A stretch of DNA of 64,000 nucleotides, taken from contig JACPDI010000012.1 in assembly GCA_016184105.1 (NCBI GenBank), positions 72,506-136,505 on the forward strand, given 5' to 3'. Of the stretch, positions 1 through 8,849 are shown piece by piece; the stretch's first letter is position 1, and every line of letters begins with the position of its first letter. A model generated the notes under the pieces. The model saw only the letters and a program-made list of their open reading frames with translations. It was not told where the DNA came from and did no database searches. The stretch comes from Acidobacteriota bacterium. GTDB taxonomy: Bacteria > Acidobacteriota > Vicinamibacteria > Vicinamibacterales > 2-12-FULL-66-21. Position numbers and translations under genes: made by a program.

Positions 1-85
1 TCGGAATCGTGTTCTTGCGCTCGACGATCCCCTGGAACAACTGAAGTTCGCGGAGTAGATCATTTTTGCGTACAACAAGTTCCAT
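1..85 (-). CDS. dnaN: DNA polymerase III beta sliding clamp, N-terminal fragment
   Basis: Only the first 28 codons are in the window; the gene runs off the left edge. The minus-strand translation begins MELVVRKNDLLRELQ and continues to IVERKNTIPI, the usual start of the beta clamp. A strong Shine-Dalgarno (GAGGAG) lies a few bases 5' of the ATG. It lies downstream of dnaA on the same strand, the standard dnaA-dnaN order. The clamp tethers DNA polymerase III to the template. Family identity rests on a short N-terminus plus conserved context. Confidence 0.85.
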   Translation of the reverse strand, partial: MELVVRKNDLLRELQLFQGIVERKNTIP

Positions 86-435
86 TCGTCTCCTCGCGGG
101 GCCGCCTGTTTCGTGGCCCTGTATTTCTTCAATGTGCAACTCAGTTCACCGCCACTGTTGCGGCGGTTGTCACTGCGGCGCGGGTGGCCTCGTGGCGGCC
201 TTGTATTTCCAATAATCGTCTAGAAAATAGAATAAAAAGTATATCAAGAATTAGGTGCTGTTGAAAAGCGGACGGCAGCCACTTAATCCTTGAAAATCAA
301 TAAATTAGGCTGTGCACGGATCCGGGGTGCGGGTGCGCATGCTCCGGCCACGTACGGCGGACAAAATCAGGCCCGCAGATCATCGACAGAACACCCACAC
401 CTCGCCGGAGAGAACACTGTGGAAAACCCGCTGGA
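86..435. other. dnaA-dnaN intergenic region, candidate DNA-unwinding part of oriC
   Basis: This 350-base spacer has no credible gene. Its middle (about 203-300) is strikingly AT-rich for this genome, including TAGAAAATAGAATAAAAAG at 221-239. A perfect DnaA-box-like TGTGGAAAA sits at 418-426 beside the dnaA stop codon. Two imperfect copies of a CGTGGC...TTGTATTTC motif occur around 115-130 and 191-209. The layout resembles bipartite origins (for example Bacillus subtilis), where boxes upstream of dnaA pair with an unwinding element between dnaA and dnaN. Origin function is inferred from sequence only. Confidence 0.5.
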
Positions 436-1770
436 CTACCGGAAAGACTCGATGAAACCGGTGATCTGGCTGTTGAAATCCTGGTCGGTCCTGCGCAGCT
501 CCTCGATCTTCCGGATCGAGTGAATGACGGTCGAGTGGTGCTTGCCGCCGAAGCTCTTGCCGATTTCCGGAAGCGACGCGTTTGTGAGGGCCTTGCACAA
601 ATACATCGCGATCTGGCGCGGCATCGACACGGACTTGGCGTTGTTGCGCGACTTCAGATCGCCGAACTTCAACTGGTAGAACTCGGACACGAACTTCTGA
701 ATCTGCTCGATCGTGACCGCCTTCTCCTCGTGGCCCAGCACCTTCCTGAGCACTTCCTGCGCGAGGGACAGCGAAATCTCGCGCCCCGTCAGCGACGCGT
801 ATGCGATGAGCCGGATGAGCGACCCTTCGAGTTCACGGATGTTCGATTTGATCTTCCCCGCGATGTAGATCGCCACGTCATCGGGCAGCGGGACAGCTTC
901 CGCTTCCGCCTTGCGCTTGAGAATCGCGACCTTGGTTTCAAGATCGGGGAGCTGGATGTCCGCGATGAGGCCCCACTCGAACCGCGAGCGCAGGCGCTCC
1001 TCGAGCGACGGAATTTCATGGGGAGGACAGTCGCTCGAGATGACAATCTGCTTCTGTGAATCGTAGAGCGAGTTGAACGTGTGGAAGAACTCGGTCTGCG
1101 TTCCTTCCTTGCCGGCGAGAAACTGGACGTCGTCGACGAGAAGGACGTCCACGCTGCGATAGCGCTCGCGGAAGTCCAGGATCTTGTCGTACCGGACCGC
1201 GTTGATCATCTCGTTCATGAACCGCTCGGACGAGATGTACGTCAGCTTCAGGCCGCGCGCGTTCGTCAGCACGTAGTGCCCGATCGCGTGCATCAGGTGC
1301 GTCTTGCCGAGACCCACCCCTCCGTAGATGAACAGCGGGTTGTACGAGCGCGACGGTGCTTCGGCGACGGCGCGCGACGCGGCGTGTGCGAACTGATTGG
1401 AGGGCCCGACGATGAACGTGTCGAACGTGTAGCGGGGATTCAGACCGGCTGGACTCGTGATCAGCGGCTGGTCGATCGCCGGCGTCGGCGGATCCCCCGC
1501 CGCAAACGGGGCCGCTCGCGGCTTCCCGTCGTCGATGACGAACTCGACCGTCGATCCTTTGCGGCCGACTTCGGCGAGCGCCTCGTCGATGACGGCCGCA
1601 TAGTGCTTGACCAGCCAGTCTCGAAACAGGGGGTTGGGCACACAGACCGTGATGGACCCGCCGCTTTCGGAGACGAACGCGGTGGGCTGGAACCAGGTCA
1701 GGAAGCTGTGCCGGTTGACCTTGGCTTCAATGCAGGTCAGAACCTGATCCCAGATGTTAGGGCCTGTCAT
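436..1770 (-). CDS. dnaA: Chromosomal replication initiator protein DnaA
   Basis: A 444-residue AAA+ initiator of normal length. Domain I (residues 1-80) starts with NIWDQVLTCIEAKVN. The ATPase has Walker A GGVGLGKTH at about 150-158 and Walker B LLVDDVQFL near 210. The C-terminal DNA-binding domain IV carries the signature GGKHHSTVIHS near 410. It binds DnaA boxes and melts the origin. It is divergent from rpmH and followed by dnaN on the same strand. The DnaA boxes just upstream (1812-1843) suggest autoregulation as well as an origin role. No clear Shine-Dalgarno precedes the ATG. Confidence 0.97.
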   Translation of the reverse strand: MTGPNIWDQVLTCIEAKVNRHSFLTWFQPTAFVSESGGSITVCVPNPLFRDWLVKHYAAVIDEALAEVGRKGSTVEFVIDDGKPRAAPFAAGDPPTPAIDQPLITSPAGLNPRYTFDTFIVGPSNQFAHAASRAVAEAPSRSYNPLFIYGGVGLGKTHLMHAIGHYVLTNARGLKLTYISSERFMNEMINAVRYDKILDFRERYRSVDVLLVDDVQFLAGKEGTQTEFFHTFNSLYDSQKQIVISSDCPPHEIPSLEERLRSRFEWGLIADIQLPDLETKVAILKRKAEAEAVPLPDDVAIYIAGKIKSNIRELEGSLIRLIAYASLTGREISLSLAQEVLRKVLGHEEKAVTIEQIQKFVSEFYQLKFGDLKSRNNAKSVSMPRQIAMYLCKALTNASLPEIGKSFGGKHHSTVIHSIRKIEELRRTDQDFNSQITGFIESFR

Positions 1771-1811
1771 GGGTACGGCTTCTGCCCGACTTTCGCCTCA
1801 TTTTGTGGGCC

Positions 1812-1843
1812 TTTTCCACATCTTTTTCCACAGTTGTGGAAAA
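1812..1843. promoter_or_regulatory. Cluster of three DnaA boxes upstream of dnaA (oriC part)
   Basis: Three 9-mers of the DnaA-box type: TTTTCCACA at 1812-1820 and 1824-1832, and the opposite orientation TGTGGAAAA at 1835-1843. Each differs from the E. coli consensus TTATCCACA at one position and all three are identical, so this is probably the local consensus. They fall between dnaA and rpmH, the commonest bacterial origin position. They may serve both origin binding and dnaA autoregulation. Confidence 0.75.
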
Positions 1844-1932
1844 CTTGGGGGGAGACCCTACCGGGCCGGCGAAACGGGAGGACGGTCAATCTAGCACACG
1901 GACAGAGGGGTCGCAACGCGGACCTATCTGCG

Positions 1933-1960
1933 TTGACAGTGCTCAGAAGCCTCCGATACT
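1933..1960 (+). promoter_or_regulatory. Probable sigma-70 promoter of the rpmH operon
   Basis: A perfect -35 box TTGACA at 1933-1938 is followed after 16 bases by GATACT (1955-1960), or after 18 by TACTAT. Transcription would start near 1967-1970, about 36 bases before the rpmH ATG. It would drive the overlapping rpmH-rnpA-yidD-yidC run. Confidence 0.6.
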
Positions 1961-2005
1961 ATTCATGTTTCGCCCTCATAGACGTCATCGGGCCGGGGAC
2001 ACGCA

Positions 2006-2140
2006 ATGAAAAGAACGTATCAGCCGAACAACCGCCGCCGCAAGCGGACCCATGGATTCCTCGTGCGGATGAGCACCAAGAACGGCAGACTCGTGCTGAA
2101 ACGGCGCCGTGCGAAGGGCCGCAAACGCCTGGCTTTGTGA
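2006..2140 (+). CDS. rpmH: 50S ribosomal protein L34
   Basis: A 44-codon gene. The translation begins [20 protein letters not shown] and ends GRKRLAL, a full match to the L34 pattern: very basic, with the N-terminal KRTYQP motif and the [10 protein letters not shown] tail. L34 is a small protein of the large ribosomal subunit. It is preceded by a TTGACA promoter and followed within a few bases by rnpA, the near-universal rpmH-rnpA pairing beside oriC. Confidence 0.97.
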   Translation: MKRTYQPNNRRRKRTHGFLVRMSTKNGRLVLKRRRAKGRKRLAL

Positions 2141-2144
2141 GCAC

Positions 2145-2519
2145 GTGACCCAGGGGCCTGTCCCCGCTCCTGCCCGGTCCCTCCGGCCCCGCGAACGGAT
2201 TCGCCGGCGGCCGGAGTTCCAGCGCGTCCACGAGCTTGGCGCTAGAAAATCGGGCCGTTACATGACCGTGTTGTTCCTGGCCAACGGCCTTTCCCACGAC
2301 CGGCTGGGCATCATCGCGTCCCGCCGAATCGGCGGGGCGGTGCGAAGAAACAAGGCTAAACGCCTGATTCGAGAGATCTTTCGGCTGAACAAGCGGTCAG
2401 GGTCTGGCTGGGATATCGTCGTGATCCCGAAGCCCGAGCTGCCTGATGTCGATTTTGCCGCTCTCGAGGCCGATTACCGCCACATACGACAGCGCCATGC
2501 CAAGCGAGCTCGCGCCTAG
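2145..2519 (+). CDS. rnpA: Ribonuclease P protein component
   Basis: About 124 residues if started at the GTG at 2145, five bases after the rpmH stop. An upstream ATG at 2109 would overlap rpmH and add residues without family similarity. The core shows the RNase P protein pattern: RIRRRPEFQRVHELG near the start, then RLGIIASRRIGGAVRRNKAK with the RNA-binding basic helix, then LIREIFR. It is the cofactor of the RNase P ribozyme in tRNA 5' maturation. The gene overlaps yidD by 23 bases, implying translational coupling. Confidence 0.93.
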   Translation: MTQGPVPAPARSLRPRERIRRRPEFQRVHELGARKSGRYMTVLFLANGLSHDRLGIIASRRIGGAVRRNKAKRLIREIFRLNKRSGSGWDIVVIPKPELPDVDFAALEADYRHIRQRHAKRARA

Positions 2520-2757
2520 CTTCCCGGCACGCGTGGCCATTGCGGCGCTTCGTGTCTATAAGCTGCTGTTTTCACAATTATTTACAGGATCCTGCCGGTT
2601 CCTGCCTTCGTGCGCCGACTACGCCAGTGAAGCAGTGATGCGACACGGAGTTCTGCGCGGGGGCTGGCTGGCCGCCAGGCGGTTGAGCCGGTGCCACCCT
2701 CTTTGTGAGGGCGGGCACGATCCTGTGCCTGTAGGTCGATGGAAAAGCGGGTACTGA
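2497..2757 (+). CDS. yidD: Membrane protein insertion efficiency factor YidD
   Basis: An 86-residue protein starting at ATG 2497, inside the 3' end of rnpA. It has the YidD hallmark SCRFLPSCADYASEA followed by RHGVLRGGWLAARRLSRCHPL, with the conserved cysteines and a short amphipathic N-terminal helix (IAALRVYKLLFSQL). YidD assists membrane protein insertion near YidC. It overlaps rnpA at its 5' end and yidC at its 3' end, so rnpA, yidD and yidC are probably translated in a coupled way. Confidence 0.93.
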   Translation: MPSELAPSFPARVAIAALRVYKLLFSQLFTGSCRFLPSCADYASEAVMRHGVLRGGWLAARRLSRCHPLCEGGHDPVPVGRWKSGY

Positions 2758-4436
2758 TCGCCGTATTTCTTTCATTCCTGGTAATTTACGCTTACCAGGC
2801 GCTTGTGCCGGCTCCCCAGCCGTCACCAACCGCGACGCCGGCTGCGCCGGCCGAGCAGCAGCAGCCGGACGGCAAAACGACGCCTGCTCCCGGTACGGCC
2901 GTCGCCCCTTCGGAGCCTCCGGCTCCTGCCGCCGCCCCGCTCGTGGCCGACCAGGCCGCCCGCGACGTCGTGCTCGAGAACGACTCGATACGCGCGGTGT
3001 TCTCGTCGCGCGGCGCGGTCCTGAAGCGGTGGACGCTCAAGCGCTACACGGAGAACGGGCGCCAGCTCGAACTGGTTCCGCAGAGACTCCCTCCGGACGC
3101 GAAGCTGCCGTTCGACCTGGCATTCGACGACAAGTCGATCTCGACGGTACTGAGCGGCGCCCTGTATCGGCCGACGCTGGGCGGTTCGCCGGCAGGGCAA
3201 ACCTTGACGTTCGAGTACACGGACCAAGCGGGCCTTCACGCCAGGAAGGTGTTCTCCTTCGGCTCGAAACCGTACGTGCTGAACTTTTCCATTACAGCCG
3301 AGCAGCAAGGACGGCCGCTGAATCCGACGATCACGTTCGGGCCGGCCCTCGGCAGCGGCCGGAACCTCACCGGTGGCGGCAGCTACACGTTGCCGCGGGC
3401 GATCTACGCGAAAGACACCAAAGTTTCACGCGTCGACGCCGGCAAGCTCGGCAATCCCACGGTGGAGGAAGGCAACTTCACCTTTGGGGGGGCCGACGAT
3501 CACTATTTCCTCACGGCCATCCTGATGCCGCGCAAGGCCGTTCGGCTCGAATACCGGCCGCTGCTGGTCGGCGGTGCGACCGAGAAGGAATCGCAGCGCT
3601 TCGTCCAGTACACGGGCCGGTTTGCGTCTGCGCCTGAAAACGAACAGCTGTTCCTCGGCCCGAAGGACTTCGACGTGCTCGCGTCGATCGACCGCAACAT
3701 GACGCGCGCGATTGATTTCGGCATGTTCGCATGGCTCGTCGTCCCGCTGCTGCGCGCGCTGAAGTGGGTCAACGGGAGCGTCGGCAACTACGGCTGGTCG
3801 ATCATCATCCTGACGGTGCTCATCAACCTGGTGATGTTCCCGCTCCGTCACAAGAGCGTGGTCTCCATGCGCAAGCTGCAGGAGATCCAGCCGCAGGTGA
3901 AGGCCATCCAGGATCGGTATGCGAAGTTGAAAATGACCGATCCCGGCCGGCAGAAGATGAACGTGGAGATGATGAATCTCTACCGCGAGAAGGGAGTGAA
4001 CCCGGCCAGCGGATGCGTGCCGATGCTGCTCACCTTCCCGGTGCTGTTCGCGTTCTACGCGCTCCTGACCGTCGCGATCGAGCTGCGGGGCGCGCCGTGG
4101 TTCGGCTGGATTCACGATCTCTCGCTGCACGATCCGCTCTACATCACGCCGGTCCTGATGGGCGGCACGATGTTCTGGCAGCAGAAGCTCACGCCGATGA
4201 ACGTGGACCCGGTGCAGCAGAAGATCTTCATGTTCACCCCGATCATGTTCACCTTCTTCTTCCTGTGGGCGCCCTCCGGGGTGGTGCTCTATTGGCTGAT
4301 CAGCAATCTCTGGGCGATCGGCCAGCAATTGCTCACCAACCGGCTGATCGGGCCGCCTCCGCAGCACACGCTGCGTCCCGCAGCCGAGCGCAGGGTGAAG
4401 AAGGTCGGATCCGGCAAGAGCGACCAGGCACAGTGA
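2739..4436 (+). CDS. yidC: Membrane protein insertase YidC (Gram-negative type)
   Basis: 565 residues. The N-terminal membrane anchor (VLIAVFLSFLVIYAYQAL) is followed by a Pro/Ala-rich linker (residues about 27-75), a large periplasmic domain to about residue 325, and the conserved insertase core beginning VNGSVGNYGWSIIILTVLIN. The hydrophilic-groove region includes SGCVPMLLTFPVLFAFY. The large periplasmic domain marks the type found in bacteria with an outer membrane. It inserts and folds inner membrane proteins with or without SecYEG. The ATG lies inside yidD. Confidence 0.97.
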   Translation: MEKRVLIAVFLSFLVIYAYQALVPAPQPSPTATPAAPAEQQQPDGKTTPAPGTAVAPSEPPAPAAAPLVADQAARDVVLENDSIRAVFSSRGAVLKRWTLKRYTENGRQLELVPQRLPPDAKLPFDLAFDDKSISTVLSGALYRPTLGGSPAGQTLTFEYTDQAGLHARKVFSFGSKPYVLNFSITAEQQGRPLNPTITFGPALGSGRNLTGGGSYTLPRAIYAKDTKVSRVDAGKLGNPTVEEGNFTFGGADDHYFLTAILMPRKAVRLEYRPLLVGGATEKESQRFVQYTGRFASAPENEQLFLGPKDFDVLASIDRNMTRAIDFGMFAWLVVPLLRALKWVNGSVGNYGWSIIILTVLINLVMFPLRHKSVVSMRKLQEIQPQVKAIQDRYAKLKMTDPGRQKMNVEMMNLYREKGVNPASGCVPMLLTFPVLFAFYALLTVAIELRGAPWFGWIHDLSLHDPLYITPVLMGGTMFWQQKLTPMNVDPVQQKIFMFTPIMFTFFFLWAPSGVVLYWLISNLWAIGQQLLTNRLIGPPPQHTLRPAAERRVKKVGSGKSDQAQ

Positions 4437-4442
4437 GCAGAC

Positions 4443-4898
4443 ATGGCGAACGACCTCCACGACAAGCTGACGGCGTTTCTCAAGGACCTCACCGGTGCGC
4501 TCGGCCTCTCGCTGACCATCACGCTTGAAGACCGGGAAGACCATACACGGGTGGATCTCTCGGGCCCCGGCGGCGAGGTGCTGCTCCGCCGGAAAGGAGA
4601 GCCGCTCGACGCGATCCAGCACGTCGTGAACACCGCGTTCCGGCGCGGTCCGGCGGGCGAGCGGCACTTCGTCGTGGACTGCCTCGGCTATCGCCGGGGA
4701 AAAGAGGCGGAGCTCCGGCAGATGACGGACTACCTCATCGAACGGGCGCGGACGACGAAGGAGCCGCAGGAGATCGGGCCCCTCAATCCGTTCCACCGCC
4801 GCCTCGTGCACTTGCACGTCGCGCAGCATCCTGACGTGTCTTCGGAGAGCGTCGGCGACGCGTTCATGAAGACGGTGATTATCTCGGCAAGAAAATAG
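4443..4898 (+). CDS. jag: Jag/KhpB-type RNA-binding protein (KH and R3H domains)
   Basis: 151 residues, six bases after yidC. The first half is a KH-type fold (LSLTITLEDRE through GEPLDAIQHVVN). The second half contains the R3H module, with motif RRLVH at about residue 119 in NPFHRRLVHLHV followed by TKEPQEIGPL-type context upstream. The N-terminal Jag domain present in Firmicutes KhpB is absent, as is common outside Firmicutes. The family binds RNA and is linked to cell-envelope growth control. The yidC-jag-mnmE order is conserved in many bacteria. Confidence 0.9.
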   Translation: MANDLHDKLTAFLKDLTGALGLSLTITLEDREDHTRVDLSGPGGEVLLRRKGEPLDAIQHVVNTAFRRGPAGERHFVVDCLGYRRGKEAELRQMTDYLIERARTTKEPQEIGPLNPFHRRLVHLHVAQHPDVSSESVGDAFMKTVIISARK

Positions 4899-4937
4899 AG
4901 GCCGGGTACCAGGTACCAGAGGCCGGCACCAGGTCGG
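4899..4937. repeat. Short direct repeats between jag and mnmE
   Basis: The 39-base spacer consists almost wholly of near-repeats: AGGCCGG(G)TACCAGGTACCAG followed by AGGCCGGCACCAGGT. GGTACCAG occurs twice in tandem. It leaves mnmE without a recognisable Shine-Dalgarno. Similar low-complexity spacers occur at 26520-26550 and 50776-50810. Confidence 0.5.
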
Positions 4938-6284
4938 ATGACGAACGACACGATCGTGGCGATCGCGACACCGCCAGGGCGTGGCGGGATCGGCGTTGTC
5001 CGGCTGAGCGGCCCGGGCGCCCGCTCGATCGCTGGGCAGCTTGTCGAGAAGGGCGCGAGCCTCGCCCCCCGTCACGCGACATTCACGCGTCTCGTGCTGC
5101 CGAGCCGCGGGCCAATCGATCACGCGGTCGTCACCTTCTTCCCCGGCCCCGCGTCCTACACCGGCGAGGACGTCGTCGAGATCAGCGCGCACGGCAGCCC
5201 GGTACTGTTGGGGCAGGTTGTCGCGGCAGCGGTGACCGGCGGCGCGCGGCCGGCGAACCGCGGAGAGTTCACGCTTCGCGCATTTCTCAACGGCCGCCTC
5301 GACCTGGTGCAGGCCGAAGCGGTGGCCGATCTGGTCGCGGCCTCCACGCCGCTCCAGGCGAAAGTCGCGTTCGATCAGCTCGATGGAACGCTGACGACCC
5401 GGATCGCGGAAATCGACACGCTGCTCCTGGATCTCGTCGTCCGGCTCGAAGCCTCTCTCGATTTTCCGGAAGAGGGCTATCGGTTCGTCGAAGGAAACGA
5501 GGCGGCGTCGCGCATCGACGCGATCGCCGGCGCGGTGGAGGCGCTTGCGCGCGACGGACGCCGCGGGCGGCTGCTGCGCGAGGGGCTGACGTTGGCGATC
5601 GTGGGACGGCCGAATGTCGGCAAGTCGAGCGTCTTCAACCGGCTCGCTGGCGCGGATCGCGCGATCGTGAGCGAGACGCCGGGAACGACGCGCGACCTGA
5701 TCAGCGAGATCGTGGACATCGGGGGCTTTGCCGTCAGCCTCGTGGACACGGCCGGCCTGCGCGACGTACTCGACGCGGTCGAAGCGGAAGGAGTCCGGCG
5801 CGCGGAACACAGCGTGCGCGCGGCGGACCTCCTCGCGCTCGTGCTCGACGCAAGCGAGCCGCTCACCAGCGAGGATCGTGCGCTGCTCGATCGCACGGCC
5901 GCATTGCCGCGAGTGATCGTCGCGAACAAGAGCGATCTGCCGGCGGCGTGGACGGCCTCCGCGCTCCCGCATCCGCGCGTCGTGGCCGTTTCCGCGCGGA
6001 CGGGCGGCGGCTTCGACGGCTTGCGCGCGGCAATCGCGGGCGCCGCCGGCGCGGCCGAGCCGGGCGAGACCGCTGCGGTCACCAACATCCGCCACCTCGC
6101 GCTGCTGGAGCGGGCGCTCGAGCCGCTGCGGCGCGCGCGCGCGGCGGCCGCCTCGCAGGCGTACGAGGAGCTGGTGCTTGCCGATCTCCACGAGGCGCGG
6201 GGCGCGCTGGAGGAAGTGACCGGGCACCGATCGGCGGACGATCTGCTGGAAGCAATCTTCAGCAGGTTTTGCATTGGAAAGTAA
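4938..6284 (+). CDS. mnmE: tRNA uridine-5-carboxymethylaminomethyl(34) synthesis GTPase MnmE
   Basis: 448 residues. The N-terminal tetrahydrofolate-binding domain begins [22 protein letters not shown]. The G domain shows GRPNVGKSS (P-loop, about residue 222), ETPGTTRD (G2), DTAG (G3) and NKSD (G4). The C-terminal helical domain ends FCIGK, carrying the essential cysteine. With MnmG it installs the carboxymethylaminomethyl group on the wobble uridine. mnmG follows seven bases downstream, so the two partners are co-expressed. Confidence 0.97.
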   Translation: MTNDTIVAIATPPGRGGIGVVRLSGPGARSIAGQLVEKGASLAPRHATFTRLVLPSRGPIDHAVVTFFPGPASYTGEDVVEISAHGSPVLLGQVVAAAVTGGARPANRGEFTLRAFLNGRLDLVQAEAVADLVAASTPLQAKVAFDQLDGTLTTRIAEIDTLLLDLVVRLEASLDFPEEGYRFVEGNEAASRIDAIAGAVEALARDGRRGRLLREGLTLAIVGRPNVGKSSVFNRLAGADRAIVSETPGTTRDLISEIVDIGGFAVSLVDTAGLRDVLDAVEAEGVRRAEHSVRAADLLALVLDASEPLTSEDRALLDRTAALPRVIVANKSDLPAAWTASALPHPRVVAVSARTGGGFDGLRAAIAGAAGAAEPGETAAVTNIRHLALLERALEPLRRARAAAASQAYEELVLADLHEARGALEEVTGHRSADDLLEAIFSRFCIGK

Positions 6285-6291
6285 TTGTCAA

Positions 6292-8136
6292 ATGAAAGCT
6301 CACTACGACGTCATCGTCATTGGCGCCGGCCACGCGGGGTGCGAGGCGGCGCACGCGGCGGCCCGAATGGGACGGCGGGTGGGCTTGTGCACGCTGTCGC
6401 CTGAAACCGTGGCGCACATGCCCTGTAACCCGGCAATCGGTGGGACCGCCAAGGGGCATCTCGTGCGCGAGATCGACGCGCTCGGCGGCCTCATGGGCCA
6501 GGCGATCGACGCGACCGGCATCCAATTCCGGTTGCTCAACCGGAGCCGCGGCCCGGCGGTCTGGTCACCGCGCGCCCAGGCAGACAAGCGCCGGTACAGC
6601 CAGTGGGTGCGCGCGCGGCTCGAGCAGGAGCCGAACATCGAGTGGATTTACGGAAAGGCCGGGCGCATTCTCGTTGACGGCGGACGCATCACGGGGCTGG
6701 CGCTCGAGGATGGCGAAGCGTGTGCCTGCTCGACGCTGATCGTCACGACCGGCACTTTTCTCAACGGGCTGATTCACATCGGGCCCGAACGGTACGTTGC
6801 GGGGCGGGCGGGCGAGCCGGCCGCCTGCAAGCTATCTGAGTCGCTGAAGTCGTTCGGCTTCCGATGGGGGCGGCTCAAGACCGGGACGCCGCCGCGGCTG
6901 CATCGCGGAAGCATTCATTTCTCGAGGTTCGAACCGCAGCCTGGCGACGATCCGATTGTGCCGTTCTCGTTCACGAGCGGCCGCATCGAGCGCGAGCAGG
7001 TCTGCTGTCACGTGCTCTACACGACCGAGCGAGTGCACGATCTCGTTCGGGCGAACATCGGGCGGTCGCCGCTGTACAACGGCCAGATTGCGGGGATCGG
7101 GCCGCGCTACTGCCCTTCCCTCGAAGACAAAGTGATGCGGTTCGCGCACCGCGAGCGACACCAGATTTTCCTGGAGCCGGAAGGCATCGGCGTCGACGAG
7201 ATCTACGTGAACGGCTTTTCGACGAGCCTGCCGCGCGACGTCCAGGAATCGCTCGTTCGCGCGCTGCCCGGCCTCTACGATGCCGTGATGATCCGTCCGG
7301 GCTACGCGGTCGAGTACGACTTCATCCAGCCAACCGAGTTGAAGCCGACGCTCGAGACCAAGCGGATTGCCGGGTTGTATCTTGCCGGCCAGATCAACGG
7401 CACGTCTGGCTACGAAGAGGCGGCCGCCCAGGGGATTATCGCGGGGATCAACGCGGCGCAGGCGAAAATCCGGGGAGCGCCGCTCGTGCTCGGGCGCGAC
7501 GAGGCGTACGTTGGCATCCTGATCGATGACCTGACCGCGCGCGGGTGCCTCGAGCCGTACCGGATGTTCACCTCACGCGCCGAGTATCGGCTGCTGCTCC
7601 GCACCGACAACGCGGATCTGCGGTTGACGCCGCGCGGCCGCGAAATCGGGCTCGTGGACGACCAGCGGTGGGAACGCTTCGAGGCGAGGCGGCAGCGTTG
7701 CGAGCGAAACCGCGCCGCGCTGGATCGGGCGGTCGTGGCTGTCGGCGGCGATCGCATTCCGGCGACCCAGGCGCTGCGGCGCCCGGAGGTCTCGCTCGAT
7801 GATCTACGGGCATCCGGGGCGGTGAGCCTTGAAATCAGCGAGCACGACGGGACCCTCGATGCGAGTACTATCGAGATCGACCTGAAGTACGAGGGCTATT
7901 TGAAACGCCAGCAGAGCGAGATCGAAAGGGCGCGGAAGTACGACCGTCGCGGAATTCCAGAAGATTTCCGTTATGACGGGCTGCCAGGCTTGTCGCGCGA
8001 AATGGTGCAACGGCTCGCCGAGATCCGCCCGTCCACGCTTGGGCAGGCGCAGCGCATTCCTGGCGTCACGGCGGCGGCCGTCGCCATCTTGGCCCGGCAC
8101 CTCGAGCGATCCGCGCCGGTGGAGCGGACGGTGTGA
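6292..8136 (+). CDS. mnmG: tRNA uridine-5-carboxymethylaminomethyl(34) synthesis enzyme MnmG (GidA)
   Basis: 614 residues from ATG 6292; a TTG at 6274 inside mnmE is possible but less likely. FAD-binding Rossmann motif [14 protein letters not shown] is at the N-terminus. The family signatures [20 protein letters not shown] (about 46-65) and [16 protein letters not shown] (about 366-381) are intact. The C-terminal MnmE-binding helical region ends in [16 protein letters not shown]. It works with MnmE on wobble uridine 34. The stop overlaps the rsmG GTG by four bases. Confidence 0.97.
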   Translation: MKAHYDVIVIGAGHAGCEAAHAAARMGRRVGLCTLSPETVAHMPCNPAIGGTAKGHLVREIDALGGLMGQAIDATGIQFRLLNRSRGPAVWSPRAQADKRRYSQWVRARLEQEPNIEWIYGKAGRILVDGGRITGLALEDGEACACSTLIVTTGTFLNGLIHIGPERYVAGRAGEPAACKLSESLKSFGFRWGRLKTGTPPRLHRGSIHFSRFEPQPGDDPIVPFSFTSGRIEREQVCCHVLYTTERVHDLVRANIGRSPLYNGQIAGIGPRYCPSLEDKVMRFAHRERHQIFLEPEGIGVDEIYVNGFSTSLPRDVQESLVRALPGLYDAVMIRPGYAVEYDFIQPTELKPTLETKRIAGLYLAGQINGTSGYEEAAAQGIIAGINAAQAKIRGAPLVLGRDEAYVGILIDDLTARGCLEPYRMFTSRAEYRLLLRTDNADLRLTPRGREIGLVDDQRWERFEARRQRCERNRAALDRAVVAVGGDRIPATQALRRPEVSLDDLRASGAVSLEISEHDGTLDASTIEIDLKYEGYLKRQQSEIERARKYDRRGIPEDFRYDGLPGLSREMVQRLAEIRPSTLGQAQRIPGVTAAAVAILARHLERSAPVERTV

Positions 8137-8780
8137 CGCAGAAGGAGTTCGGCCAGCGGCTGGCGCGCCGAGCGAAGCGTGCCGGCCTGACGCTGAACGG
8201 CGACCTCCCCTCCCGCCTCTGGACCTACTTCGACCTGCTTTTCCGCTGGAACGCCAAGATCAACCTCACGTCTCTCACACCGGACGCGCCAGACGAGGCG
8301 GTCGACCGGCTGCTGATCGAGCCTCTCGTCGCCGCACGCCACGTGGGAAATGGGGACGCCAGAGCCATTGACATCGGATCGGGCGGAGGATCGCCTGGGA
8401 TTCCGCTCATGCTGGCGGCGTCGCAAATCCGGCTGGTCATGGTCGAGTCCAAAGCGCGCAAATCTGCGTTCCTGCGCGAAGCCCTGCGCCAGTTGGGAGC
8501 CGGCGGTTCCGTCGAAACAGCTCGGTTCGAGGAGTTGCTCTCCCGCCCCGAGTTTCATGAGACGTTTGACCTTCTCACGCTGCGCGCCGTGAGGACCGAC
8601 GCCCGGACGTTGGCGGGGCTGCAGGCGTTCGTTCGCCCGGCCGGCCGGCTGTTCCTTTTCGGGGGCCCTATGGGGGACGGCCAGCCTCCGTGGCTCGTTC
8701 CCCCGCTCCGGTGGAAGGAAACTCTGCCGCTCACGGTTGAGTCCGTCCTGACCGTACTGGAAAAACTCCGAATCCCGTAG
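8133..8780 (+). CDS. rsmG: 16S rRNA (guanine527-N7)-methyltransferase RsmG
   Basis: 215 residues, GTG start in the overlap with the mnmG stop (GTGA). The motif [10 protein letters not shown] near residue 32 and the SAM-binding loop [18 protein letters not shown] near residue 78 are diagnostic of RsmG/GidB. It methylates G527 of 16S rRNA in the small-subunit decoding region. The mnmG-rsmG-parA-parB order is the standard origin-proximal arrangement. Confidence 0.96.
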   Translation: MTQKEFGQRLARRAKRAGLTLNGDLPSRLWTYFDLLFRWNAKINLTSLTPDAPDEAVDRLLIEPLVAARHVGNGDARAIDIGSGGGSPGIPLMLAASQIRLVMVESKARKSAFLREALRQLGAGGSVETARFEELLSRPEFHETFDLLTLRAVRTDARTLAGLQAFVRPAGRLFLFGGPMGDGQPPWLVPPLRWKETLPLTVESVLTVLEKLRIP

Positions 8781-8785
8781 TACGG

Positions 8786-8801
8786 TGTTCCACGTGGAAC
8801 G
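8786..8801. promoter_or_regulatory. parS: parS centromere site
   Basis: TGTTCCACGTGGAACG matches the 16-bp parS palindrome TGTTNCACGTGNAACA in 15 positions and is palindromic over its central 14 bases. It lies between rsmG and parA, a typical location. A degenerate second half-site (GTTCCACCTGAAC, 8812-8824) follows 10 bases later. ParB would load here for chromosome segregation. Confidence 0.9.
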
Positions 8802-8849
8802 CGACTGACCGGTTCCACCTGAACAATTACAATAGGGCGAACAACCAAT

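Noticed and set aside
3426-6227. 933-codon open frame on the minus strand opposite yidC-jag-mnmE
   Set aside because: High GC keeps antisense frames open; the translation is Arg/His/Gly-rich without family similarity and lies opposite three certain genes. The same applies to long minus frames at 12802-15525 and 21690-24326 and many others.
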